NCBI RefSeq assembly: GCF_040438925.1
Contig: NZ_CP159258.1
Location: forward strand, 5,913,001 to 5,977,000
Source: Pseudomonas sp. MYb327
GTDB lineage: Bacteria > Pseudomonadota > Gammaproteobacteria > Pseudomonadales > Pseudomonadaceae
Reading direction: 5' to 3'
Length of the DNA: 64,000 bases
The notes beneath the pieces are model-generated. The model saw only the letters and a list, made by a program, of their open reading frames with translations, ran no database searches and was not told the DNA's origin. The position numbers and the translations under genes were made by a program. How positions within the stretch are numbered: position 1 is the stretch's first letter; each line of letters starts with the position of its first letter. Shown piece after piece: positions 44,528 to 53,648 of this stretch.

Positions 44528-45819
44528 GCGTTGAACCAACCCAGTTTGATCACGAACAGAATCGACAGGATCACCAGCGCCGGGTTCAGCTCTCGGCCGC
44601 GACCGGACATCAACTTGATGGCGGTCCAGGAAATGAAACCGAAGGCGATACCGTTAGCGATGGAGTAAGTGAACGGCATGGCCAGCGCGGTAATCACTAC
44701 CGGTGCGGCAACGGTGATGTCGTCCCAGTCTATTTCGGCCAGGCCGGATGTCATCAGTACGGCGACGAATAGCAGTGCTGGCGCAGTGGCGAACGCCGGG
44801 ACGCTGGAGGCCAGTGGCGAGAAAAACAGCGCCAGCAGGAACAGGATCGCCACCACGACGGCGGTCAGGCCAGTGCGGCCACCGGCACTCACGCCGGCGG
44901 CGGATTCGATGTAGCTGGTGGTGGTTGAGGTGCCCAGCAGGGAACCGGCCATGGCCGCGGTACTGTCGGCGATCAGGGCGCGGCCCATTTTCGGCATGTG
45001 GCCGTCCTTGCCCATCAGCCCGGCGCGCTTGGCGACGCCGATCAGGGTGCCGGAGTTGTCGAACAGGTCAACGAACAGGAAAGCGAAGATCACGCTGACC
45101 AGACCGATGTCCAGTGCGCCCTTGATGTCCAGTTGCAGGAAGGTCGGGGCCAGCGAAGGTGGCATCGACATCACGCCACCGAACGGTGTGAAGCCCAAGG
45201 CGATCGAGGCGATAGTCACCACCAGAATGCCGATCAGCACCGCACCGCGCACGGCAAGGGCTTCAAGGGCAACAATCAGGGCAAAGCCGAGGGTGGCGAG
45301 GATCGGAGCAGGTTGCTTCAAGTCACCGAGGCCAACCATGGTTGCCGGGTTACTGACGACGATGCCGGCGTTATGCAGGGCGATCAGCGCCAGAAACAGG
45401 CCGATGCCGGCTGCGATCGCCGAGCGCAGCGGCAGCGGGATGCTGTTGATGATCCATTCACGGATGCGGAAGATCGACAGCAGAAAGAAACACACTGCCG
45501 AGATGAATACCGCGCCCAGCGCCACTTGCCAGGTATGGCCCATGTGCAGGACCACGGTGTAGGTAAAGAAGGCGTTCAGGCCCATGCCCGGTGCGAGGGC
45601 GATCGGGTAGTTGGCGATCAGGCCCATGACCGTCGAGCCGATGGCTGCGGCCAGGCAGGTGGCGACAAACACCGCGCCCTTGTCCATGCCGGTCTCGCCG
45701 AGGATGCTCGGGTTGACGAACAGAATGTAGGCCATGGCCAAAAAGGTCGTGACGCCCGCCAGGATCTCGGTGCGTACATTGGTGTTGTGTGCCTTGAGTT
45801 GAAACAGCCTTTCCAGCAT
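44524..45819 (-). CDS. NCS2 family purine permease (adenine/guanine/hypoxanthine type)
   Basis: Inner-membrane symporter of 431 residues, about 12-14 helices, of the AzgA/GhxP-like branch. Signatures are [56 protein letters not shown] and [22 protein letters not shown]. It probably imports adenine, guanine or hypoxanthine with protons; precise specificity is not visible. No purine riboswitch was recognised in the 220 bp upstream. Confidence 0.9.
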   Translation of the reverse strand: MLERLFQLKAHNTNVRTEILAGVTTFLAMAYILFVNPSILGETGMDKGAVFVATCLAAAIGSTVMGLIANYPIALAPGMGLNAFFTYTVVLHMGHTWQVALGAVFISAVCFFLLSIFRIREWIINSIPLPLRSAIAAGIGLFLALIALHNAGIVVSNPATMVGLGDLKQPAPILATLGFALIVALEALAVRGAVLIGILVVTIASIALGFTPFGGVMSMPPSLAPTFLQLDIKGALDIGLVSVIFAFLFVDLFDNSGTLIGVAKRAGLMGKDGHMPKMGRALIADSTAAMAGSLLGTSTTTSYIESAAGVSAGGRTGLTAVVVAILFLLALFFSPLASSVPAFATAPALLFVAVLMTSGLAEIDWDDITVAAPVVITALAMPFTYSIANGIAFGFISWTAIKLMSGRGRELNPALVILSILFVIKLGWFNA

Positions 45820-46039
45820 GTCTGCTCCCCGTGGCGCGCCCGGCGCCGTGAATGTATCGACCTCAACAGCAAAGCACAGACCACTGCAGGCGCCCGGGAA
45901 TTTTCTGTGGGTCGGAAAAAGCCGCGCATCATACCAGCAGCACAGGGTTATGGCTGCTTATGGCGGTGATCGTCGTCGAAGTTTTGCGTTTGGTCCAAAC
46001 CGGCCATACTGCGCGCTGGTTTTTTGGGGTGGGTATTGC

Positions 46040-46480
46040 ATGAAAAAGCGTCTGTTGATCGGCTTGGGTATTTTGATGGCTTCGCTGGCCCATTCCGCTT
46101 TGGCGGCATCCGCTGCGCCGTTGACCCAGGTGAAAGTGCTCAAGGTCGAGTCGCCGGCCTGTGGTTTTGAAAGCATTGCCGAAGGGCAGGAGCAGACGAG
46201 CTGCAATCACACCGGCCCGAACATTCGGGTTTTCGTGCTGGAAGTCGGCTATGGGCGCAATGCGCATGTCGCCCTGGATGGTTTTGACGTAAACGGAACC
46301 CGTACGCCGGTGTGTGCTTTTGATAACGGCAACCTGACCGAATGCACCGTGGGTAAAAAAACCGTCGGTTATCTCTATATCATCGATCTGGCGGGCAAAC
46401 AGGAAGGCACCTTCACCTTCAGCAACACGTCGATCAACGCGCCGGGCAACACAATGTCGACGCAGCTTTACATCAAGTAA
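46040..46480 (+). CDS. Small secreted protein of unknown function
   Basis: Protein of 146 residues with a clear Sec signal peptide (1-22, ending ALA). The mature part is predicted beta-rich with four Cys (SPACGFES, TSCNHTG, PVCAFDNG, TECTVG), probably two disulfides in the periplasm. GGGGTGGG lies 8-10 nt before the ATG. I do not recognise a family with confidence. It stands alone between the divergent permease gene and the DJ-1-like gene. Confidence 0.72.
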   Translation: MKKRLLIGLGILMASLAHSALAASAAPLTQVKVLKVESPACGFESIAEGQEQTSCNHTGPNIRVFVLEVGYGRNAHVALDGFDVNGTRTPVCAFDNGNLTECTVGKKTVGYLYIIDLAGKQEGTFTFSNTSINAPGNTMSTQLYIK

Positions 46481-46547
46481 CGGCTGGGCTCGAACAAGGG
46501 TCAGCAAAGCTGACTACGCTCTAAAGATCATTCCGTGGATTGCACTC

Positions 46548-47099
46548 ATGACCTTTAGAGCTTTGATTACCCTCGCCGAGGGCATCGATGACCTGCAAGC
46601 AGTCACCCTGGTCGATGTGCTACGCCGCGCCAAAGTGGAAGTGGTGGTCGCCAGCATCGAAGGTCGGCGCATGCTCACCTGCGCCCGTGGCACTCGCGTC
46701 ACGACCGATGCGATGCTGGTGGATTTGCTGGCCCAGCCATTCGACCTGATCGTTCTACCCGGCGGTGCCGTCGGGGCACAGCATTTGGCAGCCCATCAAC
46801 CCTTGCAACAACTGATCAAGGACCAGGCCGCAGCCGGTCGCCTGTTCGCCGGCATCGCCGAAGCCCCGGCACTGGCACTGCAAGCCTTTGGCGTATTGCG
46901 CCAGCGGCGCATGACGTGCCTGCCTTCGGCCAGCCATCAACTGTCTGGCTGCAACTTTGTCGATCAACCGGTGGTGGTCGATGGCAACTGCATCACCGCC
47001 CAAGGTTCGGGCGCCGCGTTGGCGTTCGCCTTGGCGCTGGTGGAACAGCTCTGCGGCAAAGCCATGCGAACGGCGGTGGCGGGGGAGTTGGTGGTTTAG
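46548..47099 (+). CDS. DJ-1/PfpI family protein lacking the catalytic cysteine
   Basis: Protein of 183 residues aligning along its length with human DJ-1 and E. coli YajL: ALITLAEGIDDLQAVTLVDVLRRA, LIVLPGGAVGAQHL and a C-terminal FALALVEQLCGK. At the nucleophile elbow the expected A-I-C-A-A/G-P reads G-I-A-E-A-P (LFAGIAEAPALAL), so the reactive Cys is Ala. The Glu that normally activates it appears as Asp. The protein is therefore unlikely to act as a cysteine-dependent glyoxalase or deglycase. Its stop overlaps the convergent MFS gene by 4 bp. Confidence 0.85.
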   Translation: MTFRALITLAEGIDDLQAVTLVDVLRRAKVEVVVASIEGRRMLTCARGTRVTTDAMLVDLLAQPFDLIVLPGGAVGAQHLAAHQPLQQLIKDQAAAGRLFAGIAEAPALALQAFGVLRQRRMTCLPSASHQLSGCNFVDQPVVVDGNCITAQGSGAALAFALALVEQLCGKAMRTAVAGELVV

Positions 47100-48343
47100 A
47101 CGGCGTCTGCCTTCACCTCTTCCTTGGGCACATGCATTCGGTCGCGATTGGCCAGGGTCGGGAAGAGTTTGATCCAGGTCCCGGTCACCACCAGCGTGCC
47201 GATGCCGCCCATGACCACTGCTGGCACGGTGCCGAACCAGTGGGCGGTCAGGCCGGATTCGAACTCGCCCAACTGGTTCGAGGCGCCGATGAACAGACCG
47301 TTCACGGCACTGACCCGGCCGCGCATTTCGTCCGGGGTTTCCAGTTGTACGAAGGACGCGCGTATCACCATGCTGATCATGTCTGCCGCGCCCAGCACCA
47401 CTAGCACGGCGAGGGAAAACCAGAACGAGGTCGAAAGACCGAAGGCGATGGTCGCCACGCCGAACACGCCTACAGCGGTGAACATCACCCGCCCGACATT
47501 GCGTTCCACGGCAAATCGCGCCAGGAACAGTGACATCAATAGCGCCCCCACCGCTGGTGCCGAACGCAGCAGACCCAATCCCCACGGACCGGTCAGCAGA
47601 ATGTCCTTGGCGAATACCGGCAGCAATGCCGTGGCGCCACCGAGCAGAACGGCGAACAGATCAAGGGAAATCGCCCCGAGGATGTCCGGGCGGCTACGAA
47701 TGAAGCGGATACCCGCCAGCAACGAATCCAGGGTGGCTTTGCCCTTGTTCAGCGGCGTTTGCCGGGCGGGCAGATTGAGCATCAGCGAACAGGCAATGAT
47801 GTACAGGATCACTGTCGGGCCGTAGACCCAGACGCTGCCAAACGCGTAGAGCAAACCGCCAAGGGCCGGAGCGACGATGGTCGCCGATTGCTGGGCCGAT
47901 TGCGCGGCGGCAACGGCGCGGGGAAACAGCGCGCTGGGAACGATGCTCGGCAGCAAGGCCTGAGTGGTCGGCATTTCGAAAGAGCGCGCGGCGCCCAGCA
48001 GGAATGCGAGGATGAAGATCATTTCCCGGGTGACATGGTCGGTCGCGCTGCCGATTGCCAACGAAAGGGCAATTAGCGCCTGAACAGACTGGCAGATCGC
48101 CGCAACCTTGCGCCGGTCATAGCGGTCCGCCACGTGCCCGGTGTGCAGCATGAACAGCACCCGAGGTGCGAACTCCACCAACCCGACCAGGCCCAGGTCC
48201 AGCACGTTGCCGGTCAGTTGATAGAGGTTCCAGCCAATGGCCACCGTGAGCATCTGAAAACCGCTGGCGGTAAAGACCCGTGCCAGCCAAAACGCGATGA
48301 AAGGGCGGTGATGACGTAACAGCAAGGGCTCTTGGCTGGGCAT
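47096..48343 (-). CDS. EntS-like MFS exporter
   Basis: Major facilitator of 415 residues, about 12 helices, MFS_3/EntS type: FIAFWLARVFTASGFQMLTVAIGW, LVEFAPRVLFMLHTGHVADRYDRR, FEMPTTQALLPSIVP, and a cytoplasmic FVQLETPDEMRGRVSAVNGLF typical of the group. EntS exports enterobactin, but relatives export various compounds and no siderophore gene lies nearby, so the substrate is open. The stop overlaps the DJ-1-like gene. Confidence 0.84.
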   Translation of the reverse strand: MPSQEPLLLRHHRPFIAFWLARVFTASGFQMLTVAIGWNLYQLTGNVLDLGLVGLVEFAPRVLFMLHTGHVADRYDRRKVAAICQSVQALIALSLAIGSATDHVTREMIFILAFLLGAARSFEMPTTQALLPSIVPSALFPRAVAAAQSAQQSATIVAPALGGLLYAFGSVWVYGPTVILYIIACSLMLNLPARQTPLNKGKATLDSLLAGIRFIRSRPDILGAISLDLFAVLLGGATALLPVFAKDILLTGPWGLGLLRSAPAVGALLMSLFLARFAVERNVGRVMFTAVGVFGVATIAFGLSTSFWFSLAVLVVLGAADMISMVIRASFVQLETPDEMRGRVSAVNGLFIGASNQLGEFESGLTAHWFGTVPAVVMGGIGTLVVTGTWIKLFPTLANRDRMHVPKEEVKADAV

Positions 48344-48458
48344 TTGAGGGCAAATCTGCGGGAGGGGAAGGGCGAGATTATCACCAACCTGTAACAGGAA
48401 GTTGCCATGAGAGAAAATTTAGTTAGCTAGATATCGACCATCAGCCGGCCAGATTCCT

Positions 48459-48588
48459 GTGGCGAGAGAGCTTGCTCCCATCAGGCTGCGAAGCGGCCTC
48501 AAACCTGGCATTTCGGCGCTTAAGGTAAACCGCATTTATCGCTATGACGACCGCTGCTCAGTCGAGCGCGAGCAAGCTCGCTCGCCAC
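48459..48588. repeat. REPIN, GTGGCGAGG family
   Basis: GTGGCGAGAGAGCTTGCTCC on the left and GAGCAAGCTCGCTCGCCAC on the right with a spacer of about 90 bp. Confidence 0.8.
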
Positions 48589-48679
48589 GGTGAATACCAC
48601 AGCCCTATGAGGCAACTTGTCACGCGGCAAAAGACCACGCGGTTTACCCCGAGAAATGGGACTACTCTTTCAACGTTAC

Positions 48680-48693
48680 TTGATCCAGATCAA
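48680..48693. promoter_or_regulatory. ANR/FNR box upstream of cioA
   Basis: TTGATCCAGATCAA is a perfect match to the ANR/FNR consensus TTGAT-N4-ATCAA, 161 bp before the cioA ATG. In P. aeruginosa ANR represses cioAB at low oxygen, so a repressor site is expected here. Confidence 0.82.
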
Positions 48694-48853
48694 AACCTTC
48701 AGCAGCAATCGATCTGGCGGCCGCAAGGCCAGACTCCCTGCGTTGTGATGCGTAGAAAAAAAGAACAATAGAGATTCGCCGCACTCCATATCCGTGGGGA
48801 CCGAGGATGCAGGCCTCCAGCCAGCAGCCGTACTACCTGACAGAGGAAGACTT

Positions 48854-50290
48854 ATGTTCGGTTTAGAGGCACTTGATCTCGCCCGAATTCAGTTCGCGTT
48901 CACCATCTCATTCCACATCCTGTTCCCTGCCATCACCATTGGCCTGGCGAGTTACCTGGCGGTACTCGAAGGCTTGTGGCTGAAAACCCACAACGATACG
49001 TACCGTGACCTCTACCACTTCTGGTCGAAGATCTTTGCCGTCAACTTCGGCATGGGGGTGGTCTCTGGGCTGGTCATGGCCTATCAGTTCGGCACCAACT
49101 GGAGCCGTTTTTCCGACTTCGCCGGGTCCGTAACCGGGCCGCTGCTGACGTACGAAGTGCTGACCGCATTCTTTCTGGAGGCCGGGTTCCTCGGCGTCAT
49201 GCTGTTTGGCTGGAACAAGGTCGGGCGTGGCCTGCACTTCTTCGCAACGGTCATGGTCGCCATCGGTACGCTGATTTCGACCTTCTGGATTCTCGCGTCC
49301 AACAGCTGGATGCAGACTCCCCAGGGCTTCGAAATCATCAACGGCCAGGTCATTCCCACCGACTGGCTGGCCGTGATCTTCAACCCGTCGTTCCCTTATC
49401 GCCTGATGCACATGGCCACGGCGGCGTTCGTTGCGACGGCATTCTTCGTCGGCTCCTCGGCGGCCTGGCACTTGCTGCGCGGCAAGGACAATCCGGCGAT
49501 TCGCACCATGCTTTCGATGGCCATGTGGATGGCGCTGATTGTGGCGCCGATTCAGGCAGTCATTGGTGACTTCCACGGTCTCAACACGCTCGAACACCAA
49601 CCGGCAAAAATTGCCGCGATCGAGGGCCACTGGGAAAACAAAGGCAACGAGGCGACTCCGCTGATCCTGTTCGGCTGGCCGGACATGAAAGAAGAGAAAA
49701 CCAAGTTCGCCGTCGAAATCCCGTACCTGGGCAGCCTGATCCTGACCCACTCGCTGGATAAACAGGTGCCGGCGCTCAAGGAATTCCCGCCCGAAGACCG
49801 GCCGAATTCAACCATCGTGTTCTGGTCGTTCCGGATCATGGTCGGCCTCGGATTCCTGATGATCTTCACCGGTTTGTGGAGCCTGTGGCTGCGCAAGCGC
49901 GACAAGCTGTATACCTCGCGCCCGTTCCTGTACCTCGCGCTGTGGATGGGACCGTCGGGACTGGTTGCGATTCTCGCGGGTTGGTTCACCACTGAAATCG
50001 GTCGTCAACCGTGGGTGGTCTACGGGCTGATGCGCACGGCGGATGCGTCCTCCAACCACAGCTTCATGCAGATGAGCATCACGTTGATCCTGTTCGTGGT
50101 GGTGTATTTCGCGCTGTTCGGCGCCGGTCTGGGCTACATGATGCGCCTGGTGCGCAAAGGGCCGAAGATCGACGAAGGCAAGGAAACCAACGACGGTGGC
50201 CCTGGCAAGAAACGCACGCCGGCGCGTCCGCTTTCCGCAGCCGATGACGATCACGCCGATAACGACCACGTCGTGACCAAGGAGATTTGA
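48854..50290 (+). CDS. cioA: Cyanide-insensitive quinol oxidase subunit I
   Basis: Haem-bearing subunit of a bd-type terminal oxidase, 478 residues, inner membrane, about nine helices. It reads ARIQFAFTISFHILFPAITIG (haem b595/d-site His), then GMGVVSGLVMAYQFGTNWSRF, FLEAGFLGVMLFG, FPYRLMHMATAAF, IGDFHGLNTLEHQP and the quinol-site TEIGRQPWVVYG. The Q-loop is short, as in CIO-type rather than E. coli CydA. The start ATG 48854 has GAGGAAGA upstream, preferred over an earlier in-frame codon at 48794. The C-terminal tail is hydrophilic and acidic. cioB follows 3 bp after the stop. Confidence 0.93.
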   Translation: MFGLEALDLARIQFAFTISFHILFPAITIGLASYLAVLEGLWLKTHNDTYRDLYHFWSKIFAVNFGMGVVSGLVMAYQFGTNWSRFSDFAGSVTGPLLTYEVLTAFFLEAGFLGVMLFGWNKVGRGLHFFATVMVAIGTLISTFWILASNSWMQTPQGFEIINGQVIPTDWLAVIFNPSFPYRLMHMATAAFVATAFFVGSSAAWHLLRGKDNPAIRTMLSMAMWMALIVAPIQAVIGDFHGLNTLEHQPAKIAAIEGHWENKGNEATPLILFGWPDMKEEKTKFAVEIPYLGSLILTHSLDKQVPALKEFPPEDRPNSTIVFWSFRIMVGLGFLMIFTGLWSLWLRKRDKLYTSRPFLYLALWMGPSGLVAILAGWFTTEIGRQPWVVYGLMRTADASSNHSFMQMSITLILFVVVYFALFGAGLGYMMRLVRKGPKIDEGKETNDGGPGKKRTPARPLSAADDDHADNDHVVTKEI

Positions 50291-50293
50291 ATC

Positions 50294-51301
50294 ATGGGTA
50301 TTGATCTTCCGCTGATCTGGGCCGTGATCATCATCTTCGGCATCATGATGTACGTGGTCATGGACGGCTTCGACCTGGGGATCGGGATTCTTTTCCCGTT
50401 CATTCCGGGCAAGACCGATCGCGACGTAATGATGAACACCGTGGCCCCGGTCTGGGACGGCAACGAAACTTGGCTGGTATTGGGCGGCGCGGCGTTATTC
50501 GGCGCTTTCCCGCTGGCCTATTCGGTGGTGCTCTCGGCGTTATACCTGCCGCTGATCTTCATGCTGATCGGGCTGATCTTCCGTGGCGTGGCGTTCGAGT
50601 TCCGCTTCAAGGCCAAGGACGACAAGCGCCATCTCTGGGACAAGGCGTTCATCGGTGGCTCGGTCGCGGCAACCTTCTTCCAGGGCGTCGCGCTGGGCGC
50701 TTTCATTGATGGCTTGCCGGTAGTCAACCGTCAGTTCGCCGGTGGTTCTCTCGATTGGCTAACACCGTTCACCATGTTCTGCGGAGCCGCGCTGGTGGTG
50801 GCCTATGCGCTGCTTGGCTGCACCTGGCTGATCATGAAGACCGAAGGCAAATTGCAGGAGCAGATGCATGACTTGGCGCGGCCACTGGCGTTTGTTCTGC
50901 TGGCGGTGATTGGCATTGTCAGCATCTGGACCCCGCTGGCCCACGCCGAGATCGCGGCACGCTGGTTCACCTTGCCGAACCTGTTCTGGTTCCTGCCGGT
51001 GCCGATTCTGGTGTTGGTGACGTTGTATGGCCTGATCCGCGCGGTGGCGCGCAACGCGCACTACACGCCGTTCCTGCTGACGCTGGTGCTGATCTTCCTC
51101 GGCTACAGCGGTTTGGGCATCAGCCTGTGGCCGAATATCGTGCCACCGTCGATTTCGATCTGGGACGCTGCCGCGCCGCCACAGAGCCAGGGCTTCATGC
51201 TTGTGGGGACGCTGTTCATCATCCCGTTCATCCTGGGCTACACCTTCTGGAGCTACTACGTGTTTCGCGGCAAGGTGACCCATGAAGATGGTTATCACTA
51301 G
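50294..51301 (+). CDS. cioB: Cyanide-insensitive quinol oxidase subunit II
   Basis: CydB-family subunit of 335 residues with about eight helices. YVVMDGFDLGIGILFPFI (the conserved DGFDLG), VWDGNETWLVLGGAALFGAFP and FSYYVFRGKV-like WSYYVFRGKVTHEDGYH at the C-terminus are diagnostic. With CioA it forms the oxidase that uses ubiquinol and keeps working in cyanide or sulfide. GGAG of the cioA 3' end serves as its ribosome-binding site. Confidence 0.93.
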   Translation: MGIDLPLIWAVIIIFGIMMYVVMDGFDLGIGILFPFIPGKTDRDVMMNTVAPVWDGNETWLVLGGAALFGAFPLAYSVVLSALYLPLIFMLIGLIFRGVAFEFRFKAKDDKRHLWDKAFIGGSVAATFFQGVALGAFIDGLPVVNRQFAGGSLDWLTPFTMFCGAALVVAYALLGCTWLIMKTEGKLQEQMHDLARPLAFVLLAVIGIVSIWTPLAHAEIAARWFTLPNLFWFLPVPILVLVTLYGLIRAVARNAHYTPFLLTLVLIFLGYSGLGISLWPNIVPPSISIWDAAAPPQSQGFMLVGTLFIIPFILGYTFWSYYVFRGKVTHEDGYH

Positions 51302-51318
51302 AGCCCTGCACCGCGAAC

Positions 51319-51362
51319 GTGGGAGCGAGGCTGCTTGCGATGGTGTCATCACAGACACCATC
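51319..51362. repeat. REP half-element plus perfect hairpin between cioB and the DUF2474 gene
   Basis: GTGGGAGCGAGGCTGCTTGC (decayed third-family REP) leads into a 9-bp stem GATGGTGTC/GACACCATC with a 6-nt loop (51339-51362), 24 bp before the next gene. Confidence 0.6.
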
Positions 51363-51386
51363 GACCTTAACGAGAGGGTTGAAGCA

Positions 51387-51554
51387 ATGATCAACAAACC
51401 ATCCCTGAACGACATTCAACAAGCCGAAAAAAAACCGCTGTGGCAGCGGCTTGGCTGGCTGGCCATGATCTGGGCTGGCAGCGTCGGTGCATTGTTCATT
51501 GTTGCCAGCCTGATGCGGATGTTCATGAACGCCGCTGGCCTGACGACTCACTGA
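51387..51554 (+). CDS. DUF2474 small subunit of the cyanide-insensitive oxidase
   Basis: Protein of 55 residues with one transmembrane helix: a polar N-terminus (NDIQQAEKKPLWQRLGW) and then LAMIWAGSVGALFIVASLM. DUF2474 proteins are encoded after cioAB and are thought to be small accessory subunits, analogous to CydX. ATG 51387 has GAGAGGG 9 nt upstream; a longer frame from 51282 overlaps cioB and is not supported. A terminator follows. Confidence 0.85.
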   Translation: MINKPSLNDIQQAEKKPLWQRLGWLAMIWAGSVGALFIVASLMRMFMNAAGLTTH

Positions 51555-51596
51555 AAACCTGAGATCCCGTCCCGTTGTCTCGCGGCACGGATTGCA

Positions 51597-51622
51597 AACC
51601 CTCCTGACGGAGGGTTTTTTTT
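51597..51622 (+). terminator. Rho-independent terminator of the cio operon
   Basis: Stem AACCCTCC/GGAGGGTT with a TGAC loop, then eight T in total (51597-51622). Confidence 0.9.
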
Positions 51623-51627
51623 GGCCG

Positions 51628-52752
51628 TTATTTACGGGCCTTGAGGATCACGAATTTCGGCGTGGCCGCCACTTGCTCGACACCGCGAAACAAGCGCGCA
51701 AGCTTGCTGTGATAACCCAGGTGACGGTTGCCGACGATATACAGCGCACCGCCCACCACCAACGCCTCCCGGGCTTGCTGGAACATCCGCCAGGCCAGGA
51801 AGTCACCGACCACTTGTTGCTGGTGAAAGGGCGGATTGCACAGCACTACGTCCAGTGACTGCGGCTCCTGTCCGGCCAGGCCATCGCCGGCACGCACGAT
51901 CACATCCCGGTCACCCAGGGCCGCGCGCCAGTTTTCGGCGGCCGATTGCACCGCCATGAACGATTCGTCCACCAGTGTGTAATGGGCATCGAGGTTTTGC
52001 AGCGCGCTGGCGATGGCGAGTACGCCGTTCCCGCAACCAAGGTCGGCGACCCGTGCTGTGCCCAGATTTTTCGGCAAGTGCGGTAAAAACGCCCGCGTAC
52101 CGATGTCCAGGCCTTCACGGCAGAACACGTTGGCGTGGTTAAGCAATTCGACTGCTGGCGTGTCCAGTCGATAGCGGGTCGGGTAGGGGGACGCAACCGG
52201 CGTTTTGTTTTCGGCGGTGGCGATCAGCAGCCGGGCCTTCTTCACCGCCAGTGAGGCTTGGACCGTGCCGATGTAGCGTTCCAGCAAATCACCGGCGGCA
52301 CGTGGCAAGTGCTTGATCATCGCACCGGCAATTACCTGGGCGCCGGGCGCCAGTTGGCCTTGCAGACTGATCAGTTGCTCTTCGAGCAAGGCCAGTGTCT
52401 TTGGCACCCGGACCAGCACCCGGTCAAACGGTCCCGTCACGGATTCACTGGACGGTAGATGCGGCACCGCATCGAACGCCAGGCCATTGCGCGTCAGGTT
52501 CTTTTCCAGCCCCTGAAGGGCCAGATACGAATCGCCGCTGCTGGTTACGTTGACCTTGCCCGCCAGGCTGGCGGCCAAAGCACCGAAACTGTCATTCAGT
52601 ACCAGCACTCGCAGGTCGGCCGCAGGCTGCTGTTCGGCCAGATGATTGAGAAGGTACTCGTCTGCCGCATCAAAGGCTTGCAGCGGTTCATTCTGCTGTT
52701 CGGGCTGGCGGATCAGGTCGAGGCTGGCGAAAGGGCTTTCGAGCAAAGGCAT
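51628..52752 (-). CDS. rlmG: 23S rRNA (guanine-N2) methyltransferase RlmG
   Basis: SAM methyltransferase of 374 residues that in E. coli makes m2G1835 in 23S rRNA. Two Rossmann-like halves: the N-terminal degenerate one (about 40-160, LRVLVLNDSFGALAASL) and the catalytic C-terminal one (about 195-370) with VADLGCGNGVLAIASAL and the N-P-P-F/Y motif VVLCNPPFHQQ. Convergent with the cio operon across a strong terminator. Confidence 0.92.
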   Translation of the reverse strand: MPLLESPFASLDLIRQPEQQNEPLQAFDAADEYLLNHLAEQQPAADLRVLVLNDSFGALAASLAGKVNVTSSGDSYLALQGLEKNLTRNGLAFDAVPHLPSSESVTGPFDRVLVRVPKTLALLEEQLISLQGQLAPGAQVIAGAMIKHLPRAAGDLLERYIGTVQASLAVKKARLLIATAENKTPVASPYPTRYRLDTPAVELLNHANVFCREGLDIGTRAFLPHLPKNLGTARVADLGCGNGVLAIASALQNLDAHYTLVDESFMAVQSAAENWRAALGDRDVIVRAGDGLAGQEPQSLDVVLCNPPFHQQQVVGDFLAWRMFQQAREALVVGGALYIVGNRHLGYHSKLARLFRGVEQVAATPKFVILKARK

Positions 52753-52916
52753 GGGGCGGGGCTCAGAGTAATCAACGGGTGTCCCGCGGCTCAGGAGCGT
52801 CTTGGCGGGCGGGGCCGTCCGAGTGGACTACGTCGCGGGAGTTCACACGACATCACTCAGGATGGGACCGCGAATGGTACGTTTTTTTGAGTCGGATTAC
52901 CCGCAGGTTTTTCTGC

Positions 52917-53648
52917 TCAGCGCAGCGCACCACTGTTGAGATACCCGGCCTTGACGGCGGCGATGACCGCTGAAACCTTGTTATTGACCCCCAGTTTGCG
53001 AATGGCTTCCTGGACATGAAAATTGATGGTGCGAGCGCTGAGATTAAGAATTCTCGCGCTCTCATAGGCTGTTTTGCCATCCGCTGCCAGTTTCAATACG
53101 TCGACTTCCCGTGGCGACAAATGCGGAGCAGCAGGTTTGGCAGGCGCCTTGGGCAGCGTCTGCGCGATCAATTTATGCAGGTGTTGACCAATGAACACGG
53201 AGAAACCGAGATTTTCATACAGCTCCCATGCGCTAACCGGGCAATGGCTTCTGGCCAGGCTCAGAATGCTGCACAGGCCGCTTTCCTTGTCGTGAACGGA
53301 TTGTGACCAGCCGTGCTGCAATCCTTGGGCTTCCATGTCATCCCATAGCCAAGGTGCACCGTTATAGAGCTCTTCTGTCCAAAGGATTGGGAGTACGGAA
53401 TGGTTGCAATGCGCCACTACCGGATCAATGGCTGCATGCTTGTTTTTTTCGTACTCAGCGTTCCAGTCGGTTGGATAATTGTTGAACCGAACAGTATGGA
53501 ACTGTTCGTTTTTTGTAGGGTAACTTGTTGAAAAAGCAAAAAATTTAAAACCAATATTTTTCGCGAAACTCAATGAGATCCGATAGGCACTCTCCATTTC
53601 CGTTGTATTGGATAATTGTATGAGTTGCAGCTCCTTCCACCGTTCCAT
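52917..53648 (-). CDS. ppoR: LuxR-type quorum-sensing receptor, PpoR-like solo
   Basis: Regulator of 243 residues: N-terminal autoinducer-binding domain (about 18-165) and C-terminal LuxR HTH (about 175-240, HLSPREVDVLKLAADGKTAYESARIL). All TraR-type ligand-pocket residues keep exact spacing: Trp, Tyr (+4), Asp (+13) and Trp (+28), in DWNAEYEKNKHAAIDPV and ILWTEE. A canonical acyl-homoserine-lactone receptor is thus likely. No luxI-type synthase lies in the window, so it is a solo. Neighbours rlmG and fpr match the P. putida ppoR locus as I recall it. The region is visibly more AT-rich than its flanks. Confidence 0.85.
   Translation of the reverse strand: MERWKELQLIQLSNTTEMESAYRISLSFAKNIGFKFFAFSTSYPTKNEQFHTVRFNNYPTDWNAEYEKNKHAAIDPVVAHCNHSVLPILWTEELYNGAPWLWDDMEAQGLQHGWSQSVHDKESGLCSILSLARSHCPVSAWELYENLGFSVFIGQHLHKLIAQTLPKAPAKPAAPHLSPREVDVLKLAADGKTAYESARILNLSARTINFHVQEAIRKLGVNNKVSAVIAAVKAGYLNSGALR

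Larger units (their letters stand above)
48344..48853. other. Intergenic region upstream of cioAB
   Basis: Gap of 510 bp between the leftward MFS gene and cioA. It holds a REPIN (48459-48588), an ANR box (48680-48693) and the long cioA leader. No convincing gene is seen. Confidence 0.6.
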
